NCBI GenBank assembly: GCA_947628705.1
Contig: CANRAZ010000014.1
Location: forward strand, 1-42,537
DNA: 42,537 bases
Direction: 5' to 3'
From: an uncultured Lachnospiraceae bacterium
Lineage (GTDB): Bacteria; Bacillota; Clostridia; Lachnospirales; Lachnospiraceae
Position 1 is the stretch's first letter; every line of letters begins with the position of its first letter. The notes beneath the pieces were generated by a model. The model made no database searches, had not been told where the DNA came from, and worked only from the letters and a program-made list of their open reading frames with translations. Both the position numbers and the translations under genes were made by a program. Shown in pieces: positions 33,791 through 41,772 of the stretch.

Positions 33791-34703
33791 TCTTAAAAAG
33801 CGCTACATTCGCATAGGTCAGCGGATTGTTATGTACAAAAAAGATTCTTCCGTCTATCGGGGAAACTATTTTTTCCTTTACCTCCCCGTCATAGGGATTT
33901 ATAATGACCGCTATAACGTCTCCTTTGCGGATATATTCTCCTGCCTTGTATCTGCCGGAAAAAATTCCGGCGGAACGTGATTTTACCGAGATCATTTCCT
34001 CGCTCTTTATAACCGAAGATATGTAACCGCTGTGAGCGCTGTAGGTTACTGTCCCTGTCTTGGCAAGGTAGTTCAGAATTCCCTTTACCGCCATGTCCGC
34101 CGTTTCCGCATTGAGCGTTTCCGTTTCGCTGGTGTAGAGCGAAAAAGCGTTTGCTCCCCAAATCTGCCAGTTATAATTAAGAGTGGTCGTGTCATAAGGT
34201 CTGGGCTTTCTAAGCACAACGTAAGGCATTCCGAAAAGCTTTGCGTCCTCCATATCCTCATAGCCTGTTTCCATTATCCTCACATGCGGAATAAAAATGC
34301 CGGGCATATAAAAGCTTGCAAGCTGTATTCCCGTCTTATAATCCTTAATCTTTTCAAAAAGTCCCGCCGCTATCCTCTGGGTCGTTTCACCCTTGTCATA
34401 GCCCGGAAACATTCTGTTAATATCGGTGTTATCGGTCGGCCAGAACCTCTTGCCAATATTCATGGAATAAGGATTTACCGAAGGCACTACCAGCACCGAA
34501 TGTCCACGGTTTATTTTCCCGTTTTGTTCAAGCCTTTTAAGCTCCTTTATCAGCTTTGAGCAGGTAAAAAGCTGCTGAAATTCATTTCCTCTGGTATTTC
34601 CTACAATACAGGCAGACGGTTCGCCTTCACCGAATAAAAGTCCCGTAACCCTAAACGCATCTCTGTATATCGATTTTGTTTCAAATATAATTGTTTCCTT
34701 CAT
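33771..34703 (-). CDS. Aspartoacylase/succinylglutamate desuccinylase-family protein, degenerate active site
   Basis: The 310-residue paralogue of the preceding gene product has the same length and layout, ending in a beta-strand lipoyl-like tail (KAGEYIRKGDVIAVIINPYDGEVKEKI). The zinc-binding H-x-x-E element is changed: GTHGDE in the neighbour is NTRGNE here (Arg38 in place of His). The second histidine (DIHAS) is lost, reading IQLAS, and the region of the catalytic Glu reads SLYTSETET. It should not hydrolyse amides by the normal zinc mechanism and may instead bind substrate or regulate its partner. It is the last gene of the ATP-grasp operon, 15 bp after the active paralogue. Confidence 0.85.
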   Translation of the reverse strand: MKETIIFETKSIYRDAFRVTGLLFGEGEPSACIVGNTRGNEFQQLFTCSKLIKELKRLEQNGKINRGHSVLVVPSVNPYSMNIGKRFWPTDNTDINRMFPGYDKGETTQRIAAGLFEKIKDYKTGIQLASFYMPGIFIPHVRIMETGYEDMEDAKLFGMPYVVLRKPRPYDTTTLNYNWQIWGANAFSLYTSETETLNAETADMAVKGILNYLAKTGTVTYSAHSGYISSVIKSEEMISVKSRSAGIFSGRYKAGEYIRKGDVIAVIINPYDGEVKEKIVSPIDGRIFFVHNNPLTYANVALFKIIPVND

Positions 34704-34718
34704 CTTTACGTATGCTCC

Positions 34719-35651
34719 CTATCTAGGCAAAAGTCTTGCAATCAAAGAACCCTCGTTTACCACCGGATATTCTCTGAGAGTGAAAATAATTCCCTTGCAC
34801 GGCGCCTTTATCTCTTCATCTGATTTCCCCGTAAGCGGATTTATTATGTCTCCGAGGTGCTCGCCAAGCCCAACAGACGCTCCGTGTTCTACAGCCGGAA
34901 TGAAAATCCCCGGAACAGATGCGTTGATAAACTGTACCTCATTGTTTTCTGAATACATCGGTTCAACCGTTTTTTCAGTACTTCCCTGCCAAATACCAAG
35001 CTCATTCATTAGATTAAATATTCCGTCTGTCAAACGTCTGCCATATTCCTTCGTAATCCTCATTCCAACGCCCATCTCTACAACCAGCGTCGGCGTCCCG
35101 ACGGAATTTAACGAATGCGCAAGAGTGGACTCAAGGACCGTTGCCGCAGAGTGTACCCATATAAAATCAATATTAAGATATTTTGCAAACGGCACAAGCC
35201 TTTCCTTTGTAATTTCACTTATTCTCACCTGCGGGATCTCTTTTAAAAAGATGTTGCTGGCATGTATATCAATACAGATATCCGAACCTTTGATATCGTC
35301 AATGATCTTTGACGCTATGTACTCTGCCATTGAACCGTCCGCATTGCCCGGAAAAATCCTGTTCATGTCAAGGTCAAAGCCCGGAATTCCCCTTGTTATG
35401 CTGTCTATGCCAAGAGGATTTATCGCAGGATAAATGTCTGCAATTCCTGTCAGCATATCCGGATTTTCATTGATCCGTCTTAAAACCTCATAGCAGACAT
35501 ACTGTCCTTCAAGCTCATCTCCGTGAGTTCCCGTTACTATGCTTATTCTTTTTAAATCAGGACTGCTGCCCGACTTAGGGAGCGCCCTGTGTTTTTTTAT
35601 CTTCAGTGTTTCATCTACCGGCAGACCTGCCGATGCGATTGACTGTATCAT
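34719..35651 (-). CDS. Aspartoacylase/succinylglutamate desuccinylase-family zinc hydrolase
   Basis: The 310-residue enzyme has intact zinc ligands (His43 and Glu46 in GTHGDELEG, His130 in DIHAS), the substrate-binding Arg region DLDMNRIFPGN, the catalytic Glu192 in VVEMGVGMR, and a C-terminal beta domain (GDIINPLTGKSDEEIKAPCKG). Such M14-like enzymes cleave N-acyl amino acids or terminal peptide amides. It lies 31 bp behind the transglutaminase gene. In this operon it may trim or hydrolyse the product of the ATP-grasp enzyme; the substrate is unknown. Confidence 0.9.
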   Translation of the reverse strand: MIQSIASAGLPVDETLKIKKHRALPKSGSSPDLKRISIVTGTHGDELEGQYVCYEVLRRINENPDMLTGIADIYPAINPLGIDSITRGIPGFDLDMNRIFPGNADGSMAEYIASKIIDDIKGSDICIDIHASNIFLKEIPQVRISEITKERLVPFAKYLNIDFIWVHSAATVLESTLAHSLNSVGTPTLVVEMGVGMRITKEYGRRLTDGIFNLMNELGIWQGSTEKTVEPMYSENNEVQFINASVPGIFIPAVEHGASVGLGEHLGDIINPLTGKSDEEIKAPCKGIIFTLREYPVVNEGSLIARLLPR

Positions 35652-35682
35652 TGTAAATTTATCCTTTCATCGTATTTTACAT

Positions 35683-36447
35683 TCACTGGCACTCGTCCAC
35701 TCTCACATTCACCCTCTGCTCGTGACCGCCGCCGGTAAAGATCCCTCTGTTCACTGTGCAGTCCCTGAAATCCCTGCCGTGTGAAATTTTTATATACTGG
35801 TCATTTACAAGCATATTGTTGGTGGGGTCAAATCCGTACCAGTAATTATTGCAAAGCGCTTCTATCCATGCATGGCTTGCGCCCTCTCCCGTCATCATGC
35901 CGACAACATATCTCGCAGGTATTTTATCTGCACGGCACATTGCAAGAAGAACATGAGCATAGTCCTGACAAACGCCCTTTCTAAGCTCCGCAGCCTGTTC
36001 GGCAGTAGTATTAATATCGGTAACGCTCTGCTCATAGGCAAAATTTTCATATATCGCGTTCATGTAGGCAAATACGCGGTCGTAAACAGGCTTGTCAAAG
36101 GACGGAGCTATGTCGTTATGAAGCGACACAAGAGATTCGCCGAAACGCGTGTAAAGAGACTGATTCCTGTAAAGCAGGATCTTGCTGTCATAAGCGTCTG
36201 TTTTCTCTTCAAAAATCTCCAGTCCGGTCTCAGCCTGACCGCTGATGCACACCGAAAACTCCGAATGCGGTTCAATGATGCTGCCATACATATATCTGTT
36301 GCCGAAGCTGTCAGTCCCATAGGAAACGGGCATATTGGGAAACAGAACCGTCTCAGGACTTACAATACGCTGTCTTGCCGTATTGCATGGAAACGCTTTG
36401 AATGCAAAGTAATGATTCCTGACCTCGAAATCAAACCTCACGCCCAT
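35683..36447 (-). CDS. Transglutaminase-like cysteine protease/transferase
   Basis: The 254-residue protein has an N-terminal beta domain (RFDFEVRNHYFAFKAFP, usual in COG1305 members) and a transglutaminase fold with the triad Cys160 (RKGVCQDYAHVLL), His192 (SHAWIEAL) and Asp207 (GFDPTNN). No signal peptide, so it is cytosolic. Families of this type recur with alpha-E and circularly permuted ATP-grasp genes, and are predicted to act on peptide-like amides. It lies 132 bp after the alpha-E gene; that gap holds a CGGTTT-T-AAACCG dyad but no clear terminator. No strong ribosome binding site is seen. Confidence 0.9.
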   Translation of the reverse strand: MGVRFDFEVRNHYFAFKAFPCNTARQRIVSPETVLFPNMPVSYGTDSFGNRYMYGSIIEPHSEFSVCISGQAETGLEIFEEKTDAYDSKILLYRNQSLYTRFGESLVSLHNDIAPSFDKPVYDRVFAYMNAIYENFAYEQSVTDINTTAEQAAELRKGVCQDYAHVLLAMCRADKIPARYVVGMMTGEGASHAWIEALCNNYWYGFDPTNNMLVNDQYIKISHGRDFRDCTVNRGIFTGGGHEQRVNVRVDECQ

Positions 36448-36579
36448 ACTGTATGTAAAATTTAATACGGTAATAGTAACAGCCCCTTTCCCAAACGCAG
36501 TATAGTCAGCCTGAACGGAATTATCTCAACTCCGGCAATATCAACGGTTTAAAACCGGTTACAGTCATACGGTCAAAAC

Positions 36580-37245
36580 CTACACGATTATTGACTCAAC
36601 CATTTCTACAGCCGACTTATAGTCTACCTCCGGCTGGTTGAACATATACGGAAGATTTTCAAGCATGATTGTATTATAACTCATTCCCGTCCTTACTATT
36701 CTTCTTGTCAGCTTTTTCAGCTCCCTTTTAAGGATAGGGGCAGGCCTGCTGAACCTGAGATAAAGGTCAAGCCTCTCAATCCTTCTGCCGGTCTTCATAA
36801 TGCTTCTTATGCATTCTTCATCTATCATATCGTCTACGCAGCCCCAAAAGGCAAGTATGTGATCTATTATATTTTGTAGTTCTACTATTGTAGACTGTGC
36901 AGATCTGGACTTGTCCATGTCATAAATGGCAAGCTGAATATAAGACAGTGTTTCAGAACCTATTTCCTCTCTCATAACAATTGCATTGTCATAGGCTCTG
37001 TTAAGATTTGACGCAACTGAATTGATGTCCGTTTCGTCAAAAATATACTTGTTAAGGAACACCTCCTTAGAGCCGTAGACGTCAGGGATATTTATTCTGT
37101 CACAAAACTCCTTATAGGCGTCGTCACTTGCCTCTATCATGTTATCAAAGCCTATGAAGAACTCCTTAAGGGTGGTGTGTACCCTTTCAATGTACCTGCC
37201 AAGCCATAAAAGCCTGTTTGCTTTTTCTACTGAGATAATACCCAT
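36580..37245 (-). CDS. Alpha-E domain protein (DUF403)
   Basis: The 221-residue all-helical protein with the family start SVEKANRLLWLGRYIERVHTTLKEF and the pattern RIERLDLYLRFSR. It is a partner, possibly a regulatory or scaffold subunit, of circularly permuted ATP-grasp enzymes; the two are almost always adjacent. Its start overlaps the ATP-grasp gene by 19 bp, indicating coupled translation. At 221 residues it is shorter than many alpha-E proteins (about 300). No catalytic residues are known for the family. Confidence 0.9.
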   Translation of the reverse strand: MGIISVEKANRLLWLGRYIERVHTTLKEFFIGFDNMIEASDDAYKEFCDRINIPDVYGSKEVFLNKYIFDETDINSVASNLNRAYDNAIVMREEIGSETLSYIQLAIYDMDKSRSAQSTIVELQNIIDHILAFWGCVDDMIDEECIRSIMKTGRRIERLDLYLRFSRPAPILKRELKKLTRRIVRTGMSYNTIMLENLPYMFNQPEVDYKSAVEMVESIIV

Positions 37246-38552
37246 GTGTCTTTAAATCCTCCTCCCTGAGATGAATTAACAATAAATGAATCCGGATTTC
37301 TTGAAAACCTTGTCAATCCGCTTTTCCAGACCCTTACGTTGCTTCCCGTAAGAACAAAGGCACGCAGGTCGGCCTTCCTTGGAACACGCTCTCCGTTTTC
37401 AAGAATGTCAATATCAAGGAAATCGATAACCTCCTGAGCAATAAAACGCCTTGGCTCTTTTTTAAGCAGCGCTATGAACTCCTCTTTTTTCTCCTTTGTT
37501 AAGCTGTCGCCAAAAACAACTCCGTAACCGCCTGCTTCCGCAACATCTTTCAATACAAGCTTGTCAAAGTTATCGAGTACATACTTCATGTCCGCCTCGT
37601 AGTAAGGCAGATAGGTCGGCGCATTGCAAAGCTCCGAGCATTCCTCGCCAAGATAATATTTAATCATTTTAGGAACAAAATAATATATTCCCTTATCGTC
37701 GGCTACACCGTTGCCCGGCGCATTCATCAGCGCCACATTTCCTTTTTTATAGGCCTCAAACAGGTTCGGAGTGCCAATAAGAGAATCTTCCCTGAAGGCC
37801 ATCGGATCCAGATAGTCGTCGGATATCCTTCTGTAAATTGCTCCTACTCTTTCCTTTTTGCCATTGTAGTCCGTGTAGTAGACATTATCGTTCTCTACGA
37901 GCAGGTCGCTGCCTGAGCATAGCACCGAACCTGTACGCTCGGCAAGATAGGAATGTTCAAAGTAAGCCGCATTATATCTTCCCGGCGTCAGGATTACGTT
38001 TATGCCTCCCGTGTTGCAGTAATCCATCGTTTCCTTGAGCATATCCGCGTAGTTTCGGTTATCCTCCACATGATTTCTGCGGAAGGTTTCAGGGCTTGAA
38101 CGCCTGCACAAATCCCTTGCAATCATCGGATATGAGGCTCCTGAAGGGACACGCAGATTATCCTCCAGAATAAACCATTTCTTATCCCTGCCCTGTACGA
38201 GGTCTATACCTGAAATGTGACTGTAGATGTTGTTTACGGGCTTCACTCCGTCACATATGCCGAGAAAGCCGGAGGACGAGAAAATGAATTCCTCCGGAAT
38301 CACCCCGTCCTTAACGATTTTTTTATCGGAATATATGTCCGAAAGGAAACAGTTAAGGGCAGTGACACGCTGAATAAGTCCTTTTTCAAGCACATCGAAT
38401 TCTTGCTTTTCTATGATTCTCGGTATCGAATCAAATGGAAAAAGCTGTTCACTGAACTCGCTGTTCTTATAAATACCAAATTTTACTCCATATCTGGCCA
38501 GCAACTGGTTAATAGTGTCAGTACGGTCAAACAACTCATACATACTTTTCAT
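37227..38552 (-). CDS. Circularly permuted type 2 ATP-grasp enzyme
   Basis: The 441-residue protein of the DUF404/DUF407 ATP-grasp class (COG2308). Landmarks are RVTALNCFLSDIYSDKKIVKDG, FILEDNLRVPSGASYPM, GRYNAAYFEHSYLA, ERVGAIYRRISDDYLDP, NAPGNGVADDKGIYYFVP, KDVAEAGGYGVVFG and the C-terminal NSSQGGGFKDTWVL. ATP-grasp enzymes ligate a carboxylate to an amine through an acyl phosphate, so formation of an amide or peptide is expected. The class was predicted from comparative genomics to make small peptides or modify proteins, with alpha-E and transglutaminase partners as here. First gene of its operon, behind a promoter and a leader terminator. AAGGAG precedes the ATG. Confidence 0.93.
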   Translation of the reverse strand: MKSMYELFDRTDTINQLLARYGVKFGIYKNSEFSEQLFPFDSIPRIIEKQEFDVLEKGLIQRVTALNCFLSDIYSDKKIVKDGVIPEEFIFSSSGFLGICDGVKPVNNIYSHISGIDLVQGRDKKWFILEDNLRVPSGASYPMIARDLCRRSSPETFRRNHVEDNRNYADMLKETMDYCNTGGINVILTPGRYNAAYFEHSYLAERTGSVLCSGSDLLVENDNVYYTDYNGKKERVGAIYRRISDDYLDPMAFREDSLIGTPNLFEAYKKGNVALMNAPGNGVADDKGIYYFVPKMIKYYLGEECSELCNAPTYLPYYEADMKYVLDNFDKLVLKDVAEAGGYGVVFGDSLTKEKKEEFIALLKKEPRRFIAQEVIDFLDIDILENGERVPRKADLRAFVLTGSNVRVWKSGLTRFSRNPDSFIVNSSQGGGFKDTWVLSQ

Positions 38553-38623
38553 CTCCTTGTGGTAAATTTATATGCAACCCTGCGCAAACGCCGGAAGCAA
38601 AAAACGTGCTGCCCGATATCCCA

Positions 38624-38661
38624 CAAAAAAAGCCGCCCTGTAACTTGTACAGAACGACTTT
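38624..38661 (-). terminator. Intrinsic terminator in the leader of the ATP-grasp operon (possible attenuator)
   Basis: On the minus strand AAAGTCG-TT-CTGT (38661-38649) pairs with ACAG-GG-CGGCTTT (38641-38629) around a 7-nt loop, directly followed by a run of T (38631-38625). It lies about 10 bp after the predicted transcription start and about 75 bp before the gene. Confidence 0.65.
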
Positions 38662-38677
38662 GCTCATTTCTGGCTTT

Positions 38678-38706
38678 ACGTTACCACAAAATACAGATAA
38701 TGTCAA
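38678..38706 (-). promoter_or_regulatory. Promoter of the ATP-grasp operon
   Basis: On the minus strand TTGACA (38701-38706), 17 bp, TAACGT (38678-38683). The hexamers sit between the lipoprotein stop and the leader terminator. The rest of the gap up to 38884 is AT-rich and shows nothing else. Confidence 0.55.
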
Positions 38707-38884
38707 GGAAAATATGAAACGCTTTTAAAACGCTTTTTTCCTAACATTAATTCTCTGTTTTTTATGATTTTTTATTCATTTTTTGACGAAAACTTACTTT
38801 TTGTTAAAAATTACCGACGGTAAATTTTATTCAAAACATTTTTAAACCTTACTCCCGTACGCAGCCCTTGTCAGCTTTTGACCT

Positions 38885-39334
38885 TTACTGCCTGTTATAG
38901 TAATCGATGCCGGAGCTCGGCTTGAAATAAGTCCTTATGTATCCGTCCCCTGACACGAAGACAATTTCATTCGTAGCTTCAAGATAATAAACATCGTCCC
39001 CGTCTTCCGCCTCTTTTTTATGGAGCGCGTCGGGCGAAGCTATAACTCTGTTTGCTCCGGCCAGATATTCCTCGGCAGTTTTATATCCGAATTCAGAGCC
39101 GTGCTTTTGAAAATGCTCGGTAAGACGGTCCTCGTAACGGAATTTCAGTTCAGTTTCTTCAATAGCTTCATATGTCGGCGTATCTGTTGCAGCTGAAGCC
39201 GCCTGTGTCGCTTTTTCCTTCGTATCTGAGTTTACCTTCTTACTGCCGCACCCTGTAACAAAAACAGCTATCATAGACAATAAAAGGATAAAAACCACAG
39301 AAAGAAGCTTTTTATTTACATTCAGCTTTTTCAT
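38885..39334 (-). CDS. Lipoprotein with C-terminal HxxKHG-type domain, function unknown
   Basis: The 149-residue protein has a type II signal peptide (helix about 10-28, lipobox VTGC at 26-29), a Ser/Thr/Ala-rich linker to about residue 57, and a compact C-terminal domain. That domain shows LTEHFQKHGSEFGYKTAEEY, then VYYLEATNEIVFVSGDGYIRTYF and ends DYYNRQ. The layout recalls small barnase/EndoU-like (BECR-fold) nuclease domains with a conserved His and a late R-T-Y-F strand, but I cannot confirm that and a non-enzymatic role is equally possible. It is 33 bp after the PPOX gene and probably co-transcribed with it. Confidence 0.75.
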   Translation of the reverse strand: MKKLNVNKKLLSVVFILLLSMIAVFVTGCGSKKVNSDTKEKATQAASAATDTPTYEAIEETELKFRYEDRLTEHFQKHGSEFGYKTAEEYLAGANRVIASPDALHKKEAEDGDDVYYLEATNEIVFVSGDGYIRTYFKPSSGIDYYNRQ

Positions 39335-39367
39335 AATCTGATTTCCCTTACTGCTTTAGCCAATAGC

Positions 39368-39760
39368 TCAGAAACGAACCTCTCTGGGCTCGCTTGTAAA
39401 TGAAGAAAATGTTGCAACCGCATCCTCGAAATAAAGCACCTCAGTGTTGTCATCAGTTGCTGAGTACATTCCCTTGAGGTTCGGATAACTGTCCAGCATA
39501 TGCTCCTTTGCCTCTACCCTTTCATCTCTCACAAGCCGTCCTGCAACACGAAGCCACACGCCTCCTTTAAAACCGCAGATTTCTACCTTCGGATTCTTCT
39601 GAATCTGCTTTGAAACATTTTTTATTTTTCCCATCTGAATGTAAAGCCTGCCCTCAAATATGTCTACGGTTCCGAAAGGCCGCACACGCGGCTGGTCGCC
39701 CTCGACCGTTGCCAGATAATAAACTCCGCATTCCTTTAAAAAATCATATACCTCCTGCAT
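39368..39760 (-). CDS. Pyridoxamine 5'-phosphate oxidase-fold flavoprotein
   Basis: The 130-residue split-barrel protein (EVYDFLKECGVYYLATVEGDQPRVRPFG at the start, LYIQMGKIKNVSKQIQKNPKVEICGF, WLRVAGRLVRDER) is typical of small FMN- or F420-type reductases annotated as PPOX family, including NimA-like nitroreductases. The substrate is unknown. AAGGAGG precedes the ATG, and a promoter with a perfect downstream dyad indicates its own regulation. Confidence 0.88.
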   Translation of the reverse strand: MQEVYDFLKECGVYYLATVEGDQPRVRPFGTVDIFEGRLYIQMGKIKNVSKQIQKNPKVEICGFKGGVWLRVAGRLVRDERVEAKEHMLDSYPNLKGMYSATDDNTEVLYFEDAVATFSSFTSEPREVRF

Positions 39761-39796
39761 TTTTTAACCTCCTTACAATTTACCGCTTTAACATTC

Positions 39797-39854
39797 GTTT
39801 ATCGGTTATGATAAACTCTGTTTCTATTATGAACTTGCTAACATATTCTGTCAA
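39797..39854 (-). promoter_or_regulatory. Promoter and operator dyad of the PPOX gene
   Basis: On the minus strand TTGACA (39849-39854), 17 bp, CATAAT (39826-39831). A perfect inverted repeat GTTTATC-N6-GATAAAC lies at 39797-39816, just after the expected transcription start, where a bound repressor would block initiation or early elongation. Confidence 0.6.
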
Positions 39855-39866
39855 CTTTTTTTCGTT

Positions 39867-40589
39867 TTACACCTTTCCCCTCATGCTCTCCACATACACT
39901 GTCTCGCCGGTCTCAATACAGTACGCCGCCAGTCTTCCTCCGAAAACGCATCCGCAGTCTATGGCGATGTGTCCGTTTTCCTGATAGACTCTCATCTCTC
40001 CGTTTCGATTCACATAGCAGGTAGGCGTGTGACCTGTTACAACGTAAGTGTTTTTGTCACTGTAATAGCGTTTGGAATAGTCCGGACGGTCTTCAATCAG
40101 CTCATAAATGTCATAATCCTCTAAAGGCTTATCCTCACTGAAGTTATCCAAGCCTGCATGTACAAGAATAAATTTTTTCCCGTCATTCTCTACGACCTCG
40201 TAAGTCTCCGACTCCTCCAGATATGCAAGCATATCCTGCTGCTCTTCACGGGAGAGCTTTCCAAACTGCTTTGCGGTGACCTCTCCGCCGTTCTGCATCC
40301 ATACGGAATAAAGCCAAATACATTCCGCCGACAAAGAGTCAATCGTTTCCTCGGTGATTTCCACGGTCAGTTCCTTCATACATTCATACATCATGTAGTC
40401 ATGGTTCCCTATGATGTAGGTTACGTTCGGACGCAACATTATATCCTGCATAACCTTAATCGGTTCAGGTCCTCTGTCCATCGCATCACCAAGAATATAA
40501 AGCTCGTCTTCCTCTGATAAATCGATCCTGTCAAGCATCTCTTTGTATTCGGCATAACAGCCGTGAATGTCTGAAATGATGTAACGCAT
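39867..40589 (-). CDS. Calcineurin-like metallophosphoesterase (PrpE/serine-threonine phosphatase type)
   Basis: The enzyme of about 240 residues has the full motif set: DIHGCYAEY, GDAMDRGPEPIKV, GNHDYMMYE, FILVHAGLDN and VVTGHTPTCYV, which bind two metal ions. It resembles bacterial protein phosphatases and symmetrical diadenosine-tetraphosphate hydrolases; the substrate cannot be assigned. The ATG at 40589 has GGGAGGAG upstream. A longer open frame to 40760 would overlap the upstream radical SAM gene and is rejected. Confidence 0.92.
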   Translation of the reverse strand: MRYIISDIHGCYAEYKEMLDRIDLSEEDELYILGDAMDRGPEPIKVMQDIMLRPNVTYIIGNHDYMMYECMKELTVEITEETIDSLSAECIWLYSVWMQNGGEVTAKQFGKLSREEQQDMLAYLEESETYEVVENDGKKFILVHAGLDNFSEDKPLEDYDIYELIEDRPDYSKRYYSDKNTYVVTGHTPTCYVNRNGEMRVYQENGHIAIDCGCVFGGRLAAYCIETGETVYVESMRGKV

Positions 40590-40662
40590 TTTCTCCTCCC
40601 AAGAATAATAGGCTTTCTTATGCGGCAAAGGCATATGCGCCGATATTTGTCCTGTATATACT

Positions 40663-41772
40663 TTATTTACCTTCCCCGGACAAGATAGCTTCAACCGCAC
40701 TCCTTTTTTCGTAAAGAACACAGCCGCCGACATGACCGTCCGCCAATATATCGCCTTCACGCAGAGCGGTGAACAACGGCGACTTTAGCGCCTGTCTCAA
40801 AGAGGTATCACGAACATTTGTATCCGAATACGGAGAAAATGGGCAAGGCTCCGCTCCGCCATGAGAGTTGATATGGAAGAAGCCTCGGCCTGCGGCAATA
40901 CAGCCGCCAGAGCTTTTCTCATCGCCGGGGAACGACACAAATACCATCTCCTGATATTCCTCACGCAGCCGCGCAATTCCTTCTTTCAGGACCGTGCGTT
41001 CTTCTTCGCCGGGCGCAAGTTCTCTGCTTTCCTCTGTTACTGGTACAAATTCCACATAGACCACCAGCTTGCAGTCACGCTCCGCAAGCGTGTCAAGAAA
41101 TTCATGTGAAACGACCTCGCTGACATTTCGCGTTGTCACCGTGACAGAAACACCAAACAACAGTTTCTTACCGTGCAGCACGTCCATGTTGGAAATCAGT
41201 TTTTCATATACACCTTTTCCACGGCGTTCGTCGGTCTCCTCTTTTCCGCCCTCAATGCTCATGACCGGAATCAGATTGCGGCATTTATCAAACAGCATAA
41301 AGTAAGCATCATCCATATACGTACCGTTTGTAAAGATTGGGAAGATGATGTTCGGCATCTTTCCTGCCGCTTCAATAATGTCACGCCGCAGCATCGGTTC
41401 CCCACCGGCCAGAAGGATATAGCTTACTCCGATTTCATCCGCCTCCTGAAAGATCGCAAGCCATTCCGCATCGGAAAGCTGGCACACCGGCGCTGCATCC
41501 ACGGTAGCGTGATTGCAGCGTGAATAGCAGCCGGCACAGTGAAGGTTGCAGTTGCCGGTGATACTGGCAATCAAAAACGGGGGAATATGTTCTCCTGCTT
41601 TCTCAGCCTCCGCCCGACGCTTTGACGCTTTTTTGCTTGCCGCCGCAAACCGAAGCATGAAAGCGCTCTCACGGGGATCTTTCAGGGTGGCTTTCAAAGA
41701 CTCCGCCACGATCGTCTCAACGCCTTGAGTCATATATTCCTGAATGTCAAATTTTTCATCCATAATATGCAT
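40663..41772 (-). CDS. Radical SAM protein
   Basis: The 369-residue enzyme has the [4Fe-4S]/SAM motif CNLHCAGC at Cys75, Cys79 and Cys82, and GGEPMLR for SAM binding. A C-terminal region has GGCIAAGRGFFHINSHGGAEPCPFSP and GGCVLYEKR, which may hold an auxiliary, SPASM-like cluster with few cysteines. The N-terminal 60 residues are helical and charged. It starts on the stop codon of the MarR-type gene (TAATG), so the two form an operon. The substrate is unknown; no peptide precursor gene is visible nearby. Confidence 0.9.
   Translation of the reverse strand: MHIMDEKFDIQEYMTQGVETIVAESLKATLKDPRESAFMLRFAAASKKASKRRAEAEKAGEHIPPFLIASITGNCNLHCAGCYSRCNHATVDAAPVCQLSDAEWLAIFQEADEIGVSYILLAGGEPMLRRDIIEAAGKMPNIIFPIFTNGTYMDDAYFMLFDKCRNLIPVMSIEGGKEETDERRGKGVYEKLISNMDVLHGKKLLFGVSVTVTTRNVSEVVSHEFLDTLAERDCKLVVYVEFVPVTEESRELAPGEEERTVLKEGIARLREEYQEMVFVSFPGDEKSSGGCIAAGRGFFHINSHGGAEPCPFSPYSDTNVRDTSLRQALKSPLFTALREGDILADGHVGGCVLYEKRSAVEAILSGEGK

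Noticed and set aside
38672-38677. An anti-terminator arm for the ATP-grasp leader hairpin
   Set aside because: The complementary hexamer lies at or before the predicted transcription start, so it may not be transcribed.
40590-40760. Longer N-terminus for the metallophosphoesterase
   Set aside because: It would overlap the upstream radical SAM gene by about 100 bp; the ATG at 40589 has a strong ribosome binding site and begins the family motif MRYIISDIHG.
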